NCBI GenBank assembly: GCA_017477425.1
Contig: JAFUVT010000033.1
Coordinates: 186,001-250,000, forward strand
From: Bacteroidales bacterium
GTDB lineage: Bacteria > Bacteroidota > Bacteroidia > Bacteroidales > F082
Reading direction: 5' to 3'
DNA length: 64,000 nucleotides
The first letter of the stretch is position 1; each line of letters starts with the position of its first letter. Positions 23,301 through 32,213 of this stretch are shown in pieces. The position numbers and the translations under genes are program-made. The notes below the pieces were generated by a model. The model ran no database searches. It was not told where the DNA came from and saw nothing but the letters and a program-made list of their open reading frames with translations.

Positions 23301-24701
23301 TTATATCTGTTTCAGTTGTTCCACGTAGTCGTCAATCCGGTGCAATTCTTTCGAAATCTCGATGTTCTGAGGACAGTGTGGTGCACATTGGTTGCAACCG
23401 ATGCAATGGCTGGCTTGGCGCAAACCAGGCACGTTGCGGTCGTAGCCGATGAGGAAACGCTTTCGGGCTTCCCAATACTCACGTGCCTCGCGGTTGCCAG
23501 CAGGCATGTTACCTTCGGTGATGCTCTTGTTGTAATAGCCGAAGATGGCTGGAATGTTCAGCCCGAAAGGACAGGGCATGCAGTAGTTACAAGCCGTGCA
23601 AGGTACGGTCTTCAGCTCCACATATTGTTCCGCGATTTTCATCAGTAACTCGTCTTCTTCAGGTGTAATGGGGCGCAACGGCGAAAAGGTTTCCACGTTC
23701 TGTTTCAGGTGTTCCATATAAGTCATGCCGCTGAGGACGACAAGAATGCCTTTGGGTGTGCCAGCGTAGCGGAAGGCCCAGCGGGCGGCAGGACTCTCAG
23801 GCTCGCGCTCTTTCAGTTGTTTCATGATGTAGTCGGGCAAGGAAGCCAAACGACCGCCCAAGATGGGCTCCATGATGACGCCCGGGATGCCACGCTTGTG
23901 CAGCTCATTGTAAAGATAGGAGGCGTCAGTGTTCCTCGTGTTGATGCGTTTGGCGTAGTGCCAATCCACATAGTTCATTTGGATTTGCACGAAGTCCCAA
24001 TGGTAATGGCCTTCGTCGTGCCATTGCAGCAGCATGTCGAAAATCTTCACGTCGCCGTGATACGAGAAGCCGAGGTTGCGGATGCGACCGGCTTTTTTCT
24101 GCTCCACAAGCCAGTCGAGGATGCCGTTGTCCATGAAACGGGTGTTGAACAACTGCTCGCTGTTCAAGTCTTGTGTCTCGCCTCCGATGCTGTGCAGCAG
24201 CAGGTAGTCGATGTAGTCGGTCTGCAATTCCTTCAGCGAGTTCTCGAACATGGCTTGCGAGGCCTCGCGGCTCCATGTCGAGGGACTGAAATTCGACAGT
24301 TTGGTGGCGATGTAATAGGAATTGCGCGGATGGCGCGACAGGGCAATGCCCGTGGCACGTTCCGACAGTCCCTTGCAATAGGCCGGCGATGTGTCGAAAT
24401 AGTTGACGCCATGCGCCAAGGCATAGTCCACCTCTTCGTTGACCATCTCTTGGTCGATTTCTGAATCAGGATTATCGCGCATCGAGCCGCCGCCTACGAC
24501 GGGCAGGCGCATCATGCCGTATCCCAAAATGGAGACCTGGTCGCCTGTGTTGGGGTTGGTGCGCAGGGTCATCTCGCCTTGTCCGTCGAGGATGCCCTCC
24601 AGCACTTGCGGTTTTTCGTTTTCTGATTTGCAGGCCGAAAGCACCACCGAGGTCGCCACGGCAGCACCGCCTATATGTTTGATGAAATCTCTTCTATCCA
24701 T
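23301..24701 (-). CDS. Tat-exported aldo/keto reductase with C-terminal ferredoxin domain
   Basis: 466 residues. The N-terminus has a twin-arginine signal (MDRRDFIKHIGG) and a possible lipobox (LSAC). An aldo/keto reductase barrel follows (YFDTSPAYCKGLSERATG with the catalytic Tyr region, GFSYHG, EPILGGRL). The C-terminus has CTACNYCMPC and CIGCNQCAPHCP (433-444), suggesting Fe-S clusters. Aldo/keto reductase-ferredoxin fusions are common in anaerobes; export through Tat is less usual. It is the last gene of the tatA-tatC-polyferredoxin operon, which fits its need for Tat. The substrate is unknown. Confidence 0.9.
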   Translation of the reverse strand: MDRRDFIKHIGGAAVATSVVLSACKSENEKPQVLEGILDGQGEMTLRTNPNTGDQVSILGYGMMRLPVVGGGSMRDNPDSEIDQEMVNEEVDYALAHGVNYFDTSPAYCKGLSERATGIALSRHPRNSYYIATKLSNFSPSTWSREASQAMFENSLKELQTDYIDYLLLHSIGGETQDLNSEQLFNTRFMDNGILDWLVEQKKAGRIRNLGFSYHGDVKIFDMLLQWHDEGHYHWDFVQIQMNYVDWHYAKRINTRNTDASYLYNELHKRGIPGVIMEPILGGRLASLPDYIMKQLKEREPESPAARWAFRYAGTPKGILVVLSGMTYMEHLKQNVETFSPLRPITPEEDELLMKIAEQYVELKTVPCTACNYCMPCPFGLNIPAIFGYYNKSITEGNMPAGNREAREYWEARKRFLIGYDRNVPGLRQASHCIGCNQCAPHCPQNIEISKELHRIDDYVEQLKQI

Positions 24702-24713
24702 GGTTTTCTGTTT

Positions 24714-26177
24714 TTAATCAATATGGTGCATTTCGTTTCCTTCCACATAAATGGCGCTGAACGGTCGGGCAGGGCAGAGGTTCTCGCAAGCGCCACAGCC
24801 GATGCAACGCTCTTCGTCGATGCTGGGTACCTTCACCGTGCCTGTCGGACCTTCAAAGTCGATCATTTGGATGGCTCCCGTCGGGCAATGACGCTCGCAA
24901 TTGCCGCATGAAACACCTTTCAAGGCGACGCAGTTGTCCTTGATCCATACGGCGTGACCGACATGGATGGCCGTTTTCTCTTCCCTGGTGATGGGCTTGA
25001 TGGCTCCAGCGGGACACACTTGGCTGCATTTTGTGCATTCGGGGCGGCAGTAACCTCGCTCGAATGACATCGTAGGTTGCATCAGTTTCATCAAGTCGGT
25101 GGAAGGACGCAACACATTGTTCGGACAACTTGACACGCAGAGCTGGCAGGCTGTGCAATGGCGTTGCAGGTGCTTTGCCGAAACGGAGCCTGGAGGCGTG
25201 ATGGGCGTTTGGCGCTTCGGGGCAATCTTATCCTCAATGGCTGCCAAACCACCGTCCACCTTCATTTGGGTTTGTGCCAAAGCTGCCGTGGTCCCAGCAA
25301 GGGCGGCACCAACCAAGAAGGAACGGCGTTCCGTGTCAACGGGTTGGGGCTCCGCAGCAGGTTTTCTGGCGGTGTAGTGCAAAGCGTCGAACTTGCATTT
25401 TGCAAGGCAATCGCCGCACACCACGCAACGCGAGTAATCCACCGTACCGTTCTTGAAATCAATGGCTTGCGCCTTGCAGTTCTTCTCACACATGCTGCAG
25501 TTCTTGCACTTCGACTTGTCGAAACGGACACGAAATATCGAGTTTAGGGAGGCTAAACTGAGGAGACTGCCCACTGGACAAATCGTATTGCAGTAGAGGC
25601 GGCCTTTGCGCCAGGCGAGGAAGCCTAATATTAATAAGGTAAGAATAGCCACAACGAAAGTCGTCACGCTGCGCATCCAAACTTGCACTTCGCTGAAGTT
25701 GTAGCGGTCGTGGGCTGCGTCCAAGCCAGCGAGCCAGTTGTTGAGCAGGTCGTAGAGCGGCTTGAACAGGCTGTTGACAATGCGTCCGTAGGCGCTGTAG
25801 GGTGCAAACAAGGTCGTCATGGGAGCGAAGCCGATGATCATCAGGATGATGAAAACGGCCAAGAATCCGTAGCGTAGCCACTTGTTTTCTTTCGCGTAGC
25901 TGAAACGGTTTTTCTTCGCTTTGCCGCCGAGCCACGAGAAGAAATCCTGCATGATGCCCAAAGGACAAACCACGCTGCAATAAAGTCGCCCAAACAGCAG
26001 GGCGGCCACGATGAGCAGGGCCAATACGCCGAAATTCAATGCCATGAGGGCGGGCAAAAACTGGATTTTGGCCACCCAACCAGCCCACAGGTTAACCCCA
26101 AAGCCGATGCCGAGCAACAGCAAGGTGATTAAGGTCATCATGACCACCTGAAGGCAAATTCTGATTTTACGTAACAT
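24714..26177 (-). CDS. Membrane polyferredoxin with internal twin-arginine signal (NapH-NapG-like fusion)
   Basis: 487 residues. The N-terminal half has about four membrane helices and NapH-like motifs (LYCSVVCPLGIMQD, LYCNTICPVGSLL), then ferredoxin motifs CKNCSMCEKNC and CVVCGDCLAKC. At residues 284-285 there is a second signal-like element, ERRSFLVGAALAGTTAALAQ, with twin Arg, a hydrophobic stretch and ALA. The rest carries four more cluster motifs (CTACQLCVSSCP, CTKCSQVCP, CGNCERHCP, CIGCGACENLCP). This looks like a fusion of a membrane quinol-linked ferredoxin with a Tat-exported NapG-like ferredoxin. It lies 12 bp downstream of tatC and probably passes electrons to an exported reductase. 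Confidence 0.88.
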   Translation of the reverse strand: MLRKIRICLQVVMMTLITLLLLGIGFGVNLWAGWVAKIQFLPALMALNFGVLALLIVAALLFGRLYCSVVCPLGIMQDFFSWLGGKAKKNRFSYAKENKWLRYGFLAVFIILMIIGFAPMTTLFAPYSAYGRIVNSLFKPLYDLLNNWLAGLDAAHDRYNFSEVQVWMRSVTTFVVAILTLLILGFLAWRKGRLYCNTICPVGSLLSLASLNSIFRVRFDKSKCKNCSMCEKNCKAQAIDFKNGTVDYSRCVVCGDCLAKCKFDALHYTARKPAAEPQPVDTERRSFLVGAALAGTTAALAQTQMKVDGGLAAIEDKIAPKRQTPITPPGSVSAKHLQRHCTACQLCVSSCPNNVLRPSTDLMKLMQPTMSFERGYCRPECTKCSQVCPAGAIKPITREEKTAIHVGHAVWIKDNCVALKGVSCGNCERHCPTGAIQMIDFEGPTGTVKVPSIDEERCIGCGACENLCPARPFSAIYVEGNEMHHID

Positions 26178-26189
26178 AATGTTTTTGAG

Positions 26190-26978
26190 TTAGTTGTTGT
26201 TGATTTTTCTTACAATTAAAATGCTTGCTTCGTAAAGCAAATAAATCGGCACGGTGACGAGCATCAAGGTGACGGCGTCGCCCGTAGGGGTGATGACAGC
26301 CGCCACGATGGCAATGCCCACAATGGCGTGCCGACGGTATTTCTTCAAGGTCTCCGCTTGAAGTAATCCAGCTTTGGCAAGGAGATAATTGACGATGGGA
26401 ATCTCAAACAAGATGCCCATCAAGAGGCTGAGCATCAAGAAACTAGAGATGTATGAATCAAGTGAGATCTGGTTGCGTACCTCCGCATATACTTGATAAT
26501 TGTTCAAGAAGCGGAACGAGAAAGGGAAGATGACGAAGTAGTTCATCAGCACACCAAGCACGAAGAGCAACGTCCCCCAGATTAATATAGGTGCAGCATG
26601 CCGTTTTTCCTTGTCGTAGAGGGCAGGGGAGACGAAGCCATAAAGTTGCACGATGAGGTAAGGCGAAACCACCACGAGCCCCGCCCAAAGCGCCACCTTG
26701 ATGTGCGTCATGAACTGTGCCGCCAATTCCGTGTTGATGAACGAAGCCTGAAAACTTTCCGGACACAACGTCTGCCAACCTGTTTTTTGGCAGAGCCAAG
26801 CCATGAATCGGTAGGAGAGGAAAGTGTCTTGCGACGGGGCAAACAGCAAACCGAACAGGATACCCTTGAAGCAAAACGCAGCCACCGCCCCGATGGCCCA
26901 GGCAATCAGGCAGCGGAACAGCACTTTCCGAAGCACATCCAAATGGTCCCAGAAACTGCTGACCTCTGCTGTGCTCAT
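26190..26978 (-). CDS. tatC: Twin-arginine translocase subunit TatC
   Basis: 262 residues. Integral membrane receptor for twin-arginine signals. The N-terminal [14 protein letters not shown] resembles the conserved TatC start (xHLxELRxRL), and about six hydrophobic helices follow (e.g. [35 protein letters not shown]). Its start overlaps the tatA stop by 4 bp. The operon continues into two proteins with twin-arginine signals. Confidence 0.95.
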   Translation of the reverse strand: MSTAEVSSFWDHLDVLRKVLFRCLIAWAIGAVAAFCFKGILFGLLFAPSQDTFLSYRFMAWLCQKTGWQTLCPESFQASFINTELAAQFMTHIKVALWAGLVVVSPYLIVQLYGFVSPALYDKEKRHAAPILIWGTLLFVLGVLMNYFVIFPFSFRFLNNYQVYAEVRNQISLDSYISSFLMLSLLMGILFEIPIVNYLLAKAGLLQAETLKKYRRHAIVGIAIVAAVITPTGDAVTLMLVTVPIYLLYEASILIVRKINNN

Positions 26979-27163
26979 TCTTCCTTTTTCGTTTCGTCTT
27001 TAACTTCAGTCGCGTCCTCGATACCGTTCACGCCGTCCTTGAAGCTTTTCACCCCCTTGCCGAGGCCTTTCATCAGCTCCGGGATCTTCTTACCTCCGAA
27101 GAGCAGTAACACAAGTAATACGATAAGGATGATTTCGGTCGTTCCAATGACAAGTAATTGCAT
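26975..27163 (-). CDS. tatA: Twin-arginine translocase subunit TatA/E
   Basis: 62 residues: one membrane helix ([12 protein letters not shown]), the [16 protein letters not shown] hinge and amphipathic helix typical of TatA/TatE, and an acidic/basic tail. First gene of the operon, with a TATTTTTG box 30 bp upstream. No separate TatB is present, as is usual in Bacteroidota. Confidence 0.95.
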   Translation of the reverse strand: MQLLVIGTTEIILIVLLVLLLFGGKKIPELMKGLGKGVKSFKDGVNGIEDATEVKDETKKEE

Positions 27164-27192
27164 GATATTGAATGTTTTTTGTTAGAATGCTG

Positions 27193-27200
27193 CAAAAATA
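27193..27200 (-). promoter_or_regulatory. -7 box TATTTTTG of the tat operon
   Basis: TAnnTTTG on the minus strand, 30 bp before the tatA ATG. Confidence 0.65.
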
Positions 27201-27305
27201 GTAAAAAAACGCGATGCGTCAAATACCCATATTACGGATTTTAGTTCAAATATTTCAGCAAGATAAATTTTTTGGCGCTTTTTGTGTTGCTAAACAAAAA
27301 AGTTG

Positions 27306-27313
27306 TACTTTTG
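27306..27313 (+). promoter_or_regulatory. -7 box TACTTTTG of rpsU
   Basis: TAnnTTTG match with a TTTG about 21 bp upstream (27281-27284) as a possible -33 element; 58 bp leader to the rpsU ATG. Confidence 0.65.
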
Positions 27314-27371
27314 CAGCCTCAAAATTTAATTCAATAAGTACTAACCATTTAAAAGAAGGAAGTGTTTTAAA

Positions 27372-27569
27372 ATGATTATTGTTCCTGTAAAAGAAGGCGA
27401 AAGCATCGACAGAGCTTTGAAGCGCTACAAGAGAAAGTATGAGAAGACCGGCGTCGTGAAAGAACTCCGTGCCCGTCAACAATTCACCAAGCCCTCAGTC
27501 ATCAAGCGTGCACAGCTGATGAAGGCTATCTATGTGCAGAAACTCCGTCAGGCTGAAGAGAATATGTAA
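27372..27569 (+). CDS. rpsU: 30S ribosomal protein bS21
   Basis: 65 residues matching bS21 (MIIVPVKEGESIDRALKRYKRKYEKTG). It binds near the anti-Shine-Dalgarno end of 16S rRNA. It has its own promoter at 27306-27313 and is followed by a hairpin before the recombinase gene. Confidence 0.96.
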   Translation: MIIVPVKEGESIDRALKRYKRKYEKTGVVKELRARQQFTKPSVIKRAQLMKAIYVQKLRQAEENM

Positions 27570-27602
27570 TTCCGCCCCTCTAGGAAAATAATTTTTTTAG
27601 CG

Positions 27603-27649
27603 AACTTCGCCGTGGATTGGTAATTTATTACTAATTTTACGGCGAAGTT
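27603..27649 (+). terminator. Terminator or attenuator between rpsU and the recombinase gene
   Basis: 11-bp perfect stem aacttcgccgt / acggcgaagtt with a T tract after the right arm. It ends 6 bp before the downstream ATG, so it could limit read-through into the recombinase gene. Confidence 0.75.
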
Positions 27650-27655
27650 TTTGTT

Positions 27656-28531
27656 ATGTACGACGAATCGTTCATAGAATACCTCCAATCCGAGAAACGC
27701 TTCTCGTCCTTGACCGTCGGGGCCTACCGTCGTGACATGAAGCAATTCGCCACCTATATGACGGTGGCGTATGCCATCGATGACCTCACAAAGGTGGATG
27801 CCACCATGGTGAAGAGCTACATCGTCACATTGAAGGAGGAGGGAATGGTCAACCGCAGCATCAATCGCAAGATCTCGACGTTGCGGACCTATTACAAATA
27901 CCTTCTTCGGGAGGACAAGGTCGAAAAGTCGCCCATGGTCGGCATAAAGGCCCTGAAAACGCCCAAGAGTTTGGTCAAGTTCGTCACGGAAACGGATATT
28001 AATAAGGTGTCGTTCGGCGATGGCGATGATTTTGCAACACGGCGCGACCAACTGCTGTTCGAGTTGCTTTACCAAACTGGAATGCGACAAGCCGAGTTGC
28101 GCGGGCTGAGAGACCCCGACATCGACACTATAGAGATGGTCCTGAAAATTCACGGCAAACGCAATAAAGAACGGTTGGTTCCGTTATCAAAAGAGATGAT
28201 AAGGATGATCGGACAATATCAGGCGTTGCGTGATGCAACCTTTGAGGTCAAGGCCGACAGGTTGCTGCTCAACAACAAAGGAGAGGTGATGTCGCCGACC
28301 TTTGTATATAATAAGGTGCATCATATGCTTGAGGGTGTGACCACGCTCCAGCAGAAAAGTCCTCACGTGCTCCGTCATACCTTCGCGACGCATCTTCTGG
28401 AAGAGGGTGCCAGCTTGATCGCCATCCAGAAACTTCTTGGGCATGAAGAACTGGCCACCACCCAGGTCTACGCCCATAATACAATCGAACAACTTAAGAA
28501 AATCCATAAACAAGCCCACCCGAAAGGGTGA
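27656..28531 (+). CDS. Tyrosine recombinase of the XerC/XerD type
   Basis: 291 residues, normal Xer length. SAM-like N-terminal domain (about 1-85) and catalytic domain with Arg in TGMRQAELRGL, HVLRHTFATHLL (His and Arg), LLGHEELATTQ (His) and the nucleophile Tyr in QVYAHNT. Placement between rpsU and hpf, with no phage or transposon genes, indicates the housekeeping dimer-resolution enzyme rather than an element integrase. XerC versus XerD is not decided. Confidence 0.93.
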   Translation: MYDESFIEYLQSEKRFSSLTVGAYRRDMKQFATYMTVAYAIDDLTKVDATMVKSYIVTLKEEGMVNRSINRKISTLRTYYKYLLREDKVEKSPMVGIKALKTPKSLVKFVTETDINKVSFGDGDDFATRRDQLLFELLYQTGMRQAELRGLRDPDIDTIEMVLKIHGKRNKERLVPLSKEMIRMIGQYQALRDATFEVKADRLLLNNKGEVMSPTFVYNKVHHMLEGVTTLQQKSPHVLRHTFATHLLEEGASLIAIQKLLGHEELATTQVYAHNTIEQLKKIHKQAHPKG

Positions 28532-28549
28532 CAAAAGAAAGGAGTTATT

Positions 28550-28846
28550 ATGAAAGTCATGATCAATTCAGTTCACTTCAAGGCTGACCAAAAACTTGAA
28601 GACTTCATCACACAGAAAGTGGAAAAGCTTTGCGCAAAGTACAGCGAGGTGATCAATGCCGAAGTCGTGTTGAAGCTCGACAACACTGACACCCCCGAAA
28701 ACAAGATCGCCGACATCCGCTTAGTGCTTCGTGGCGACGACCTTTATGCCAGCAAGCAAAGCAAGACCTTCGAAGAGTCCATCGACACTTGTATTGACGC
28801 CCTGAAGAAACAGTTGGAGAAATACAAAGGCAAATTGACCAAATGA
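28550..28846 (+). CDS. hpf: Ribosome hibernation promoting factor (HPF/RaiA family)
   Basis: 98 residues, short form lacking the C-terminal dimerisation domain. The beta-alpha-beta-beta-beta-alpha pattern (MKVMINSVHFKADQKLEDF, VEKLCAKYSEVINAEV, DLYASKQSKTFEESIDTCID) is typical. It binds the 30S decoding region in stationary phase. It is 18 bp downstream of the Xer gene. Confidence 0.92.
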   Translation: MKVMINSVHFKADQKLEDFITQKVEKLCAKYSEVINAEVVLKLDNTDTPENKIADIRLVLRGDDLYASKQSKTFEESIDTCIDALKKQLEKYKGKLTK

Positions 28847-28887
28847 CGCCTGATGGTCGGACGCGTTCCGCCAACTTTCTAACCATG

Positions 28888-28918
28888 GAAGCCTGCCTTG
28901 ACCCTCAAGACAGGCTTC
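28888..28918 (+). terminator. Terminator after hpf
   Basis: Stem gaagcctgccttga / tcaagacaggcttc with one mismatch, followed by a T-rich stretch. The rest of the gap 28919-29099 is AT-rich with no gene. Confidence 0.7.
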
Positions 28919-29077
28919 TGCTTTTGCCGAAAAACGTCTGTTTTTTGCCAGAAAAAGTCGAAATGAAGACCGAGAAACATACAAAATGCGTTGTTGAAGT
29001 ATAAGATTAAAACGTTGAATAACAGAAATATAGGAACTAAAAGAGAAAAATTTTAGAAAAAAAATGCATAAAGTGCA

Positions 29078-29107
29078 TTGTCAATTCAAGAAAAGTATCT
29101 ATTTTTG
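29078..29107 (+). promoter_or_regulatory. Promoter of the tRNA-tuf cluster
   Basis: TTG (29078-29080), 19-bp spacer, then TATTTTTG (29100-29107). This matches the Bacteroidota -33/-7 arrangement well. It precedes four tRNA genes and tuf. Confidence 0.75.
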
Positions 29108-29165
29108 CACACCTTTTCAGAGATGATGAGGGCGGCGAAAGAAGCCGACAGTTCTTTCACATCTT

Positions 29166-29238
29166 GCCGGTATAACTCAGTTGGTAGAGTAGCTGATTTG
29201 TAATCAGCCTGTCGGCGGTTCGAGTCCGTCTACCGGCT
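29166..29238 (+). tRNA. tRNA-Thr (anticodon TGT)
   Basis: Acceptor GCCGGTA / TACCGGC, anticodon stem GCTGA / TCAGC with loop TTTGTAA (TGT), T-loop GGTTCGAGTCC. CCA is not encoded. Confidence 0.95.
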
Positions 29239-29248
29239 CAGTTAGCAC

Positions 29249-29330
29249 GGGGGAGTCGCATAGTGGCAATTGCAACAGACTGTAAATCTGTCCGGGTATC
29301 CGTTCGGTGGTTCGAGTCCACCCTCCCCCA
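29249..29330 (+). tRNA. tRNA-Tyr (anticodon GTA)
   Basis: Class II tRNA with a long variable arm. Acceptor GGGGGAG / CTCCCCC, anticodon loop CTGTAAA (GTA), T-loop GGTTCGAGTCC. Confidence 0.95.
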
Positions 29331-29338
29331 CGAGTCAA

Positions 29339-29411
29339 GCGGAAGTAGCTCATTTGGCAGAGCGAAAGCCTTCCAAGCTTTAGGTGGCGGGTTCGAGCCC
29401 TGTCTTCCGCT
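29339..29411 (+). tRNA. tRNA-Gly (anticodon TCC)
   Basis: Acceptor GCGGAAG / CTTCCGC, anticodon stem AAAGC / GCTTT with loop CTTCCAA (TCC), T-loop GGTTCGAGCCC. Confidence 0.95.
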
Positions 29412-29425
29412 CAGATGAATGACAA

Positions 29426-29497
29426 GCCGATGTAGCTCAGCGGTAGAGCACTTCCTTGGTAAGGAAGGGGTCGGGAGTTCAATTCTCCCCATCGGCT
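29426..29497 (+). tRNA. tRNA-Thr (anticodon GGT)
   Basis: Acceptor GCCGATG / CATCGGC, anticodon stem CTTCC / GGAAG with loop TTGGTAA (GGT), T-loop AGTTCAATTCT. Confidence 0.95.
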
Positions 29498-29543
29498 CGA
29501 TTTTTTATGGAATAGAGTTCATAACCTTAAATAGAAAAGTAAA

Positions 29544-30734
29544 ATGGCAAAAGAAAAATTCGAAAGAACTAAACCGCACGTCAACATTGGTACGATTGGC
29601 CACGTTGACCACGGTAAGACCACTTTGACCGCTGCTATCACCTTGCACCTGGCCAAGAAAGGTCTGTCAGAGATCAAGTCCTTCGACTCCATCGACTCCG
29701 CTCCGGAAGAGAAGGAGAGAGGTATTACCATCAATACCGCTCACGTCGAGTATCAGACTGAGAAGCGTCACTATGCACACGTCGACTGCCCTGGCCACGC
29801 TGACTATGTGAAGAACATGGTTACTGGTGCTGCCCAGATGGACGGTGCTATCATCGTTGTCGCCGCCACCGACGGTCCCATGCCTCAAACCCGTGAGCAC
29901 ATCCTGCTCGCCCGTCAGGTTGGTGTGCCGCGCCTCGTGGTGTTCCTGAACAAGTGCGACCTTGTTGACGATGAAGAGTTGCTCGAGTTGGTTGAGATGG
30001 AAGTCCGCGACCTCCTTGGCAAGTACGAATTCGATGCCGACAACACGCCTATCATCCGTGGCTCTGCTCTGGGTGCCTTGAACGACGACCCGAAGTGGAC
30101 TCCCGCCATCGACGAGCTGATGGACGCTTGCGACACTTGGATTCCTGAGCCTCAGCGTGCCGTTGATAAACCGTTCCTGATGCCTATCGAGGACGTGTTC
30201 TCCATCACTGGCCGTGGTACCGTTGCTACCGGTCGTATCGAAACTGGCGTCATCCACGTTGGTGACCCCGTCGAAATCCTGGGTATGGGTGCCGAGAAGC
30301 TGAAGTCAGTTGTTACTGGCGTTGAGATGTTCCGCAAGATCCTCGACGAAGGTGAAGCTGGCGATAACGCTGGTCTGCTGCTCCGTGGTATCGACAAGGA
30401 CGAAATCCGCCGTGGTATGGTTATTGCCAAGCCCGGTTCGGTGAAGCCTTACCACCACTTCAAGGGTCAGGTCTACGTCCTGAGCAAGGAAGAAGGTGGC
30501 CGTCACACCCCGTTCCGTAACAAGTATCGTCCTCAGTTCTACTTCAGAACCACCGACGTTACCGGTGAAATCACCCTGCCTGATGGCATGGAGATGGTTA
30601 TGCCTGGCGACCACGTCACCATCGACGTTAAGTTGATTGCTGACATCGCCATGGATAAGGGTCTCCGCTTCGCTATCCGTGAAGGTGGCCGCACCGTTGG
30701 TTCGGGCCAGGTGATCGAAATCATCGACGACTAA
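29544..30734 (+). CDS. tuf: Elongation factor Tu
   Basis: 396 residues. GTPase carrying aminoacyl-tRNA to the ribosome. P-loop GHVDHGKTT, switch [23 protein letters not shown], and the C-terminal beta domains ([13 protein letters not shown]) are all present. It lies in a tRNA-tuf-tRNA-secE-nusG arrangement, and codon use is strongly biased, as expected for a highly expressed gene. Confidence 0.98.
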   Translation: MAKEKFERTKPHVNIGTIGHVDHGKTTLTAAITLHLAKKGLSEIKSFDSIDSAPEEKERGITINTAHVEYQTEKRHYAHVDCPGHADYVKNMVTGAAQMDGAIIVVAATDGPMPQTREHILLARQVGVPRLVVFLNKCDLVDDEELLELVEMEVRDLLGKYEFDADNTPIIRGSALGALNDDPKWTPAIDELMDACDTWIPEPQRAVDKPFLMPIEDVFSITGRGTVATGRIETGVIHVGDPVEILGMGAEKLKSVVTGVEMFRKILDEGEAGDNAGLLLRGIDKDEIRRGMVIAKPGSVKPYHHFKGQVYVLSKEEGGRHTPFRNKYRPQFYFRTTDVTGEITLPDGMEMVMPGDHVTIDVKLIADIAMDKGLRFAIREGGRTVGSGQVIEIIDD

Positions 30735-30751
30735 TCAATGTTGAAAACAAG

Positions 30752-30777
30752 TAGGGATGGGGCAACACCCATCCCTA
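30752..30777 (+). other. Hairpin between tuf and tRNA-Trp
   Basis: 10-bp perfect stem tagggatggg / cccatcccta with a 6-base loop and no U-tract, 4 bp before the tRNA. It may be a processing signal or partial terminator. Confidence 0.5.
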
Positions 30778-30781
30778 TCCT

Positions 30782-30854
30782 ACGGGTGTAGCTCAGTTGG
30801 TAGAGCATCGGTCTCCAAAACCGAGTGTCGAGAGTTCGAGCCTTTCCACCCGTG
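30782..30854 (+). tRNA. tRNA-Trp (anticodon CCA)
   Basis: Acceptor ACGGGTG / CACCCGT, anticodon stem TCGGT / ACCGA with loop CTCCAAA (CCA), T-loop AGTTCGAGCCT. Discriminator G, as expected for tRNA-Trp. Confidence 0.95.
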
Positions 30855-30876
30855 CTTTTTATTAAGGTTCAATAAA

Positions 30877-31065
30877 ATGAAATTCATTAACTACATTAAA
30901 GAGTGCTATACTGAGCTCAAAGAAAAGGTTACGTGGCCTACATGGCCAGAGCTCAGAAGTAGCGTATGGGTTGTGTCCATTGCTTCCCTAATAATCGCCT
31001 TGGTGGTTTTTCTGATGGACATTTCCTTCAAGAATCTGTTAGAAGCGTTTTACAACCTGTTCTGA
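30877..31065 (+). CDS. secE: Preprotein translocase subunit SecE
   Basis: 62 residues: EKVTWPTWPELRSS amphipathic motif followed by one membrane helix (VVSIASLIIALVVFLMD). Short single-helix SecE as in most bacteria. A longer upstream frame would include the tRNA-Trp gene and is rejected. Confidence 0.95.
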   Translation: MKFINYIKECYTELKEKVTWPTWPELRSSVWVVSIASLIIALVVFLMDISFKNLLEAFYNLF

Positions 31066-31124
31066 TAGATCGATTGAATCTTGATGAGCAAGTATCGGTT
31101 AACTTTGTAATTTGACAGGAGAAG

Positions 31125-31673
31125 ATGAGCGACACGAACGAGTTGAAGTGGTATGTGGTGAAGGCCATCTCTGGTAAGGAGAAGAAGGTGAAGGAATACC
31201 TTGAATCCGAAATCAAGAGGCTGAATCTGCAAGACCTGATTCCTACAGTCTTGATCCCTACTGAGAAGTACTTCGAGGTGAAGAACGGCAAGAAGGTGTG
31301 CAAAGAGCGCAACTACCTGCCGGGTTATGTGCTTGTGGAGGCTGTCTTGGTGGGCGAGGTGGTTCATGTCATCAAGAATGTTCCTAACGTGCTTGGATTT
31401 CTGGGCACGAAAGGCGAGCCTGATCCGCTTCGTCCCCAAGAGGTGAAGCGTATTCTTGGCAAGGTGGACGAGCTCCAAGGCATGGGCGCTGGCAGTGATG
31501 TCATGTTCATGGTGGGGCAGTCCGTCATCGTCAACGATGGTCCTTTCAGCACTTTTAATGGCGTCATCGAAGAGGTGAACGAAGAGAAGAAGAAGTTGAA
31601 GGTGGCTGTTAAGATCTTTGGCCGCAAGACGCCTCTGGAACTGAGTTTCTTCCAAGTGAAGTTGGAGAGTTGA
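31125..31673 (+). CDS. nusG: Transcription termination/antitermination factor NusG
   Basis: 182 residues: NGN domain starting [28 protein letters not shown], and a C-terminal KOW domain ([21 protein letters not shown]). Binds RNA polymerase and couples it to ribosomes or Rho. Standard place between secE and rplK. Confidence 0.97.
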   Translation: MSDTNELKWYVVKAISGKEKKVKEYLESEIKRLNLQDLIPTVLIPTEKYFEVKNGKKVCKERNYLPGYVLVEAVLVGEVVHVIKNVPNVLGFLGTKGEPDPLRPQEVKRILGKVDELQGMGAGSDVMFMVGQSVIVNDGPFSTFNGVIEEVNEEKKKLKVAVKIFGRKTPLELSFFQVKLES

Positions 31674-31727
31674 TAGGTATTTGTGAGTTAAATTGTTGCC
31701 TAATTACACTTAATTAAGGATTTAGAA

Positions 31728-32174
31728 ATGGCAAAAGAAGTAAGCGGATTAATTAAACTGCAGATTAAAGGAGGAGCCGCGAATCCCGCTCCGCCCGTCG
31801 GTCCCGCTTTGGGTTCGAAGGGTGTGAACATCATGGAATTCTGCAAGCAGTTCAACGCCCGTACACAGGATCAGGCTGGCAAGGTTTTGCCCGTCATCAT
31901 CACGGTGTACAAGGATAAGTCTTTCGATTTTATCGTGAAGGCTTCACCAGTGGCCGTCTCCATCATCGAGGCAGCGAAGATCAAAGGCGGTTCGAAGGAA
32001 CCTAACCGTACGAAAGTCGGTTCGTTGACTTGGGACCAAGTGCGTGAAATCGCCACCAACAAGATGAAGGACATGAATTGCTTTACCGTCGAGTCAGCCA
32101 TGTCAATGGTTGCCGGAACGGCTCGCAGTATGGGAGTGAAGATTACCGGCGAATCACCTTTAAAGAAAGCCTAA
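31728..32174 (+). CDS. rplK: 50S ribosomal protein uL11
   Basis: 148 residues; [29 protein letters not shown] and [10 protein letters not shown] are diagnostic. Part of the GTPase-associated centre of the 50S subunit. Confidence 0.98.
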   Translation: MAKEVSGLIKLQIKGGAANPAPPVGPALGSKGVNIMEFCKQFNARTQDQAGKVLPVIITVYKDKSFDFIVKASPVAVSIIEAAKIKGGSKEPNRTKVGSLTWDQVREIATNKMKDMNCFTVESAMSMVAGTARSMGVKITGESPLKKA

Positions 32175-32213
32175 GCGCTTTCAGCATTTGTAGAACAACA
32201 AAAAGTTAGTTAA

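Noticed and set aside
27656..28531. Integrase of a mobile element inserted at the tRNA cluster
   Set aside because: It lies in a conserved housekeeping order (rpsU-xer-hpf), has no att-like repeats or cargo genes, and has normal composition.
30757..30876. Longer N-terminus for SecE
   Set aside because: The extension is the tRNA-Trp gene read as protein.
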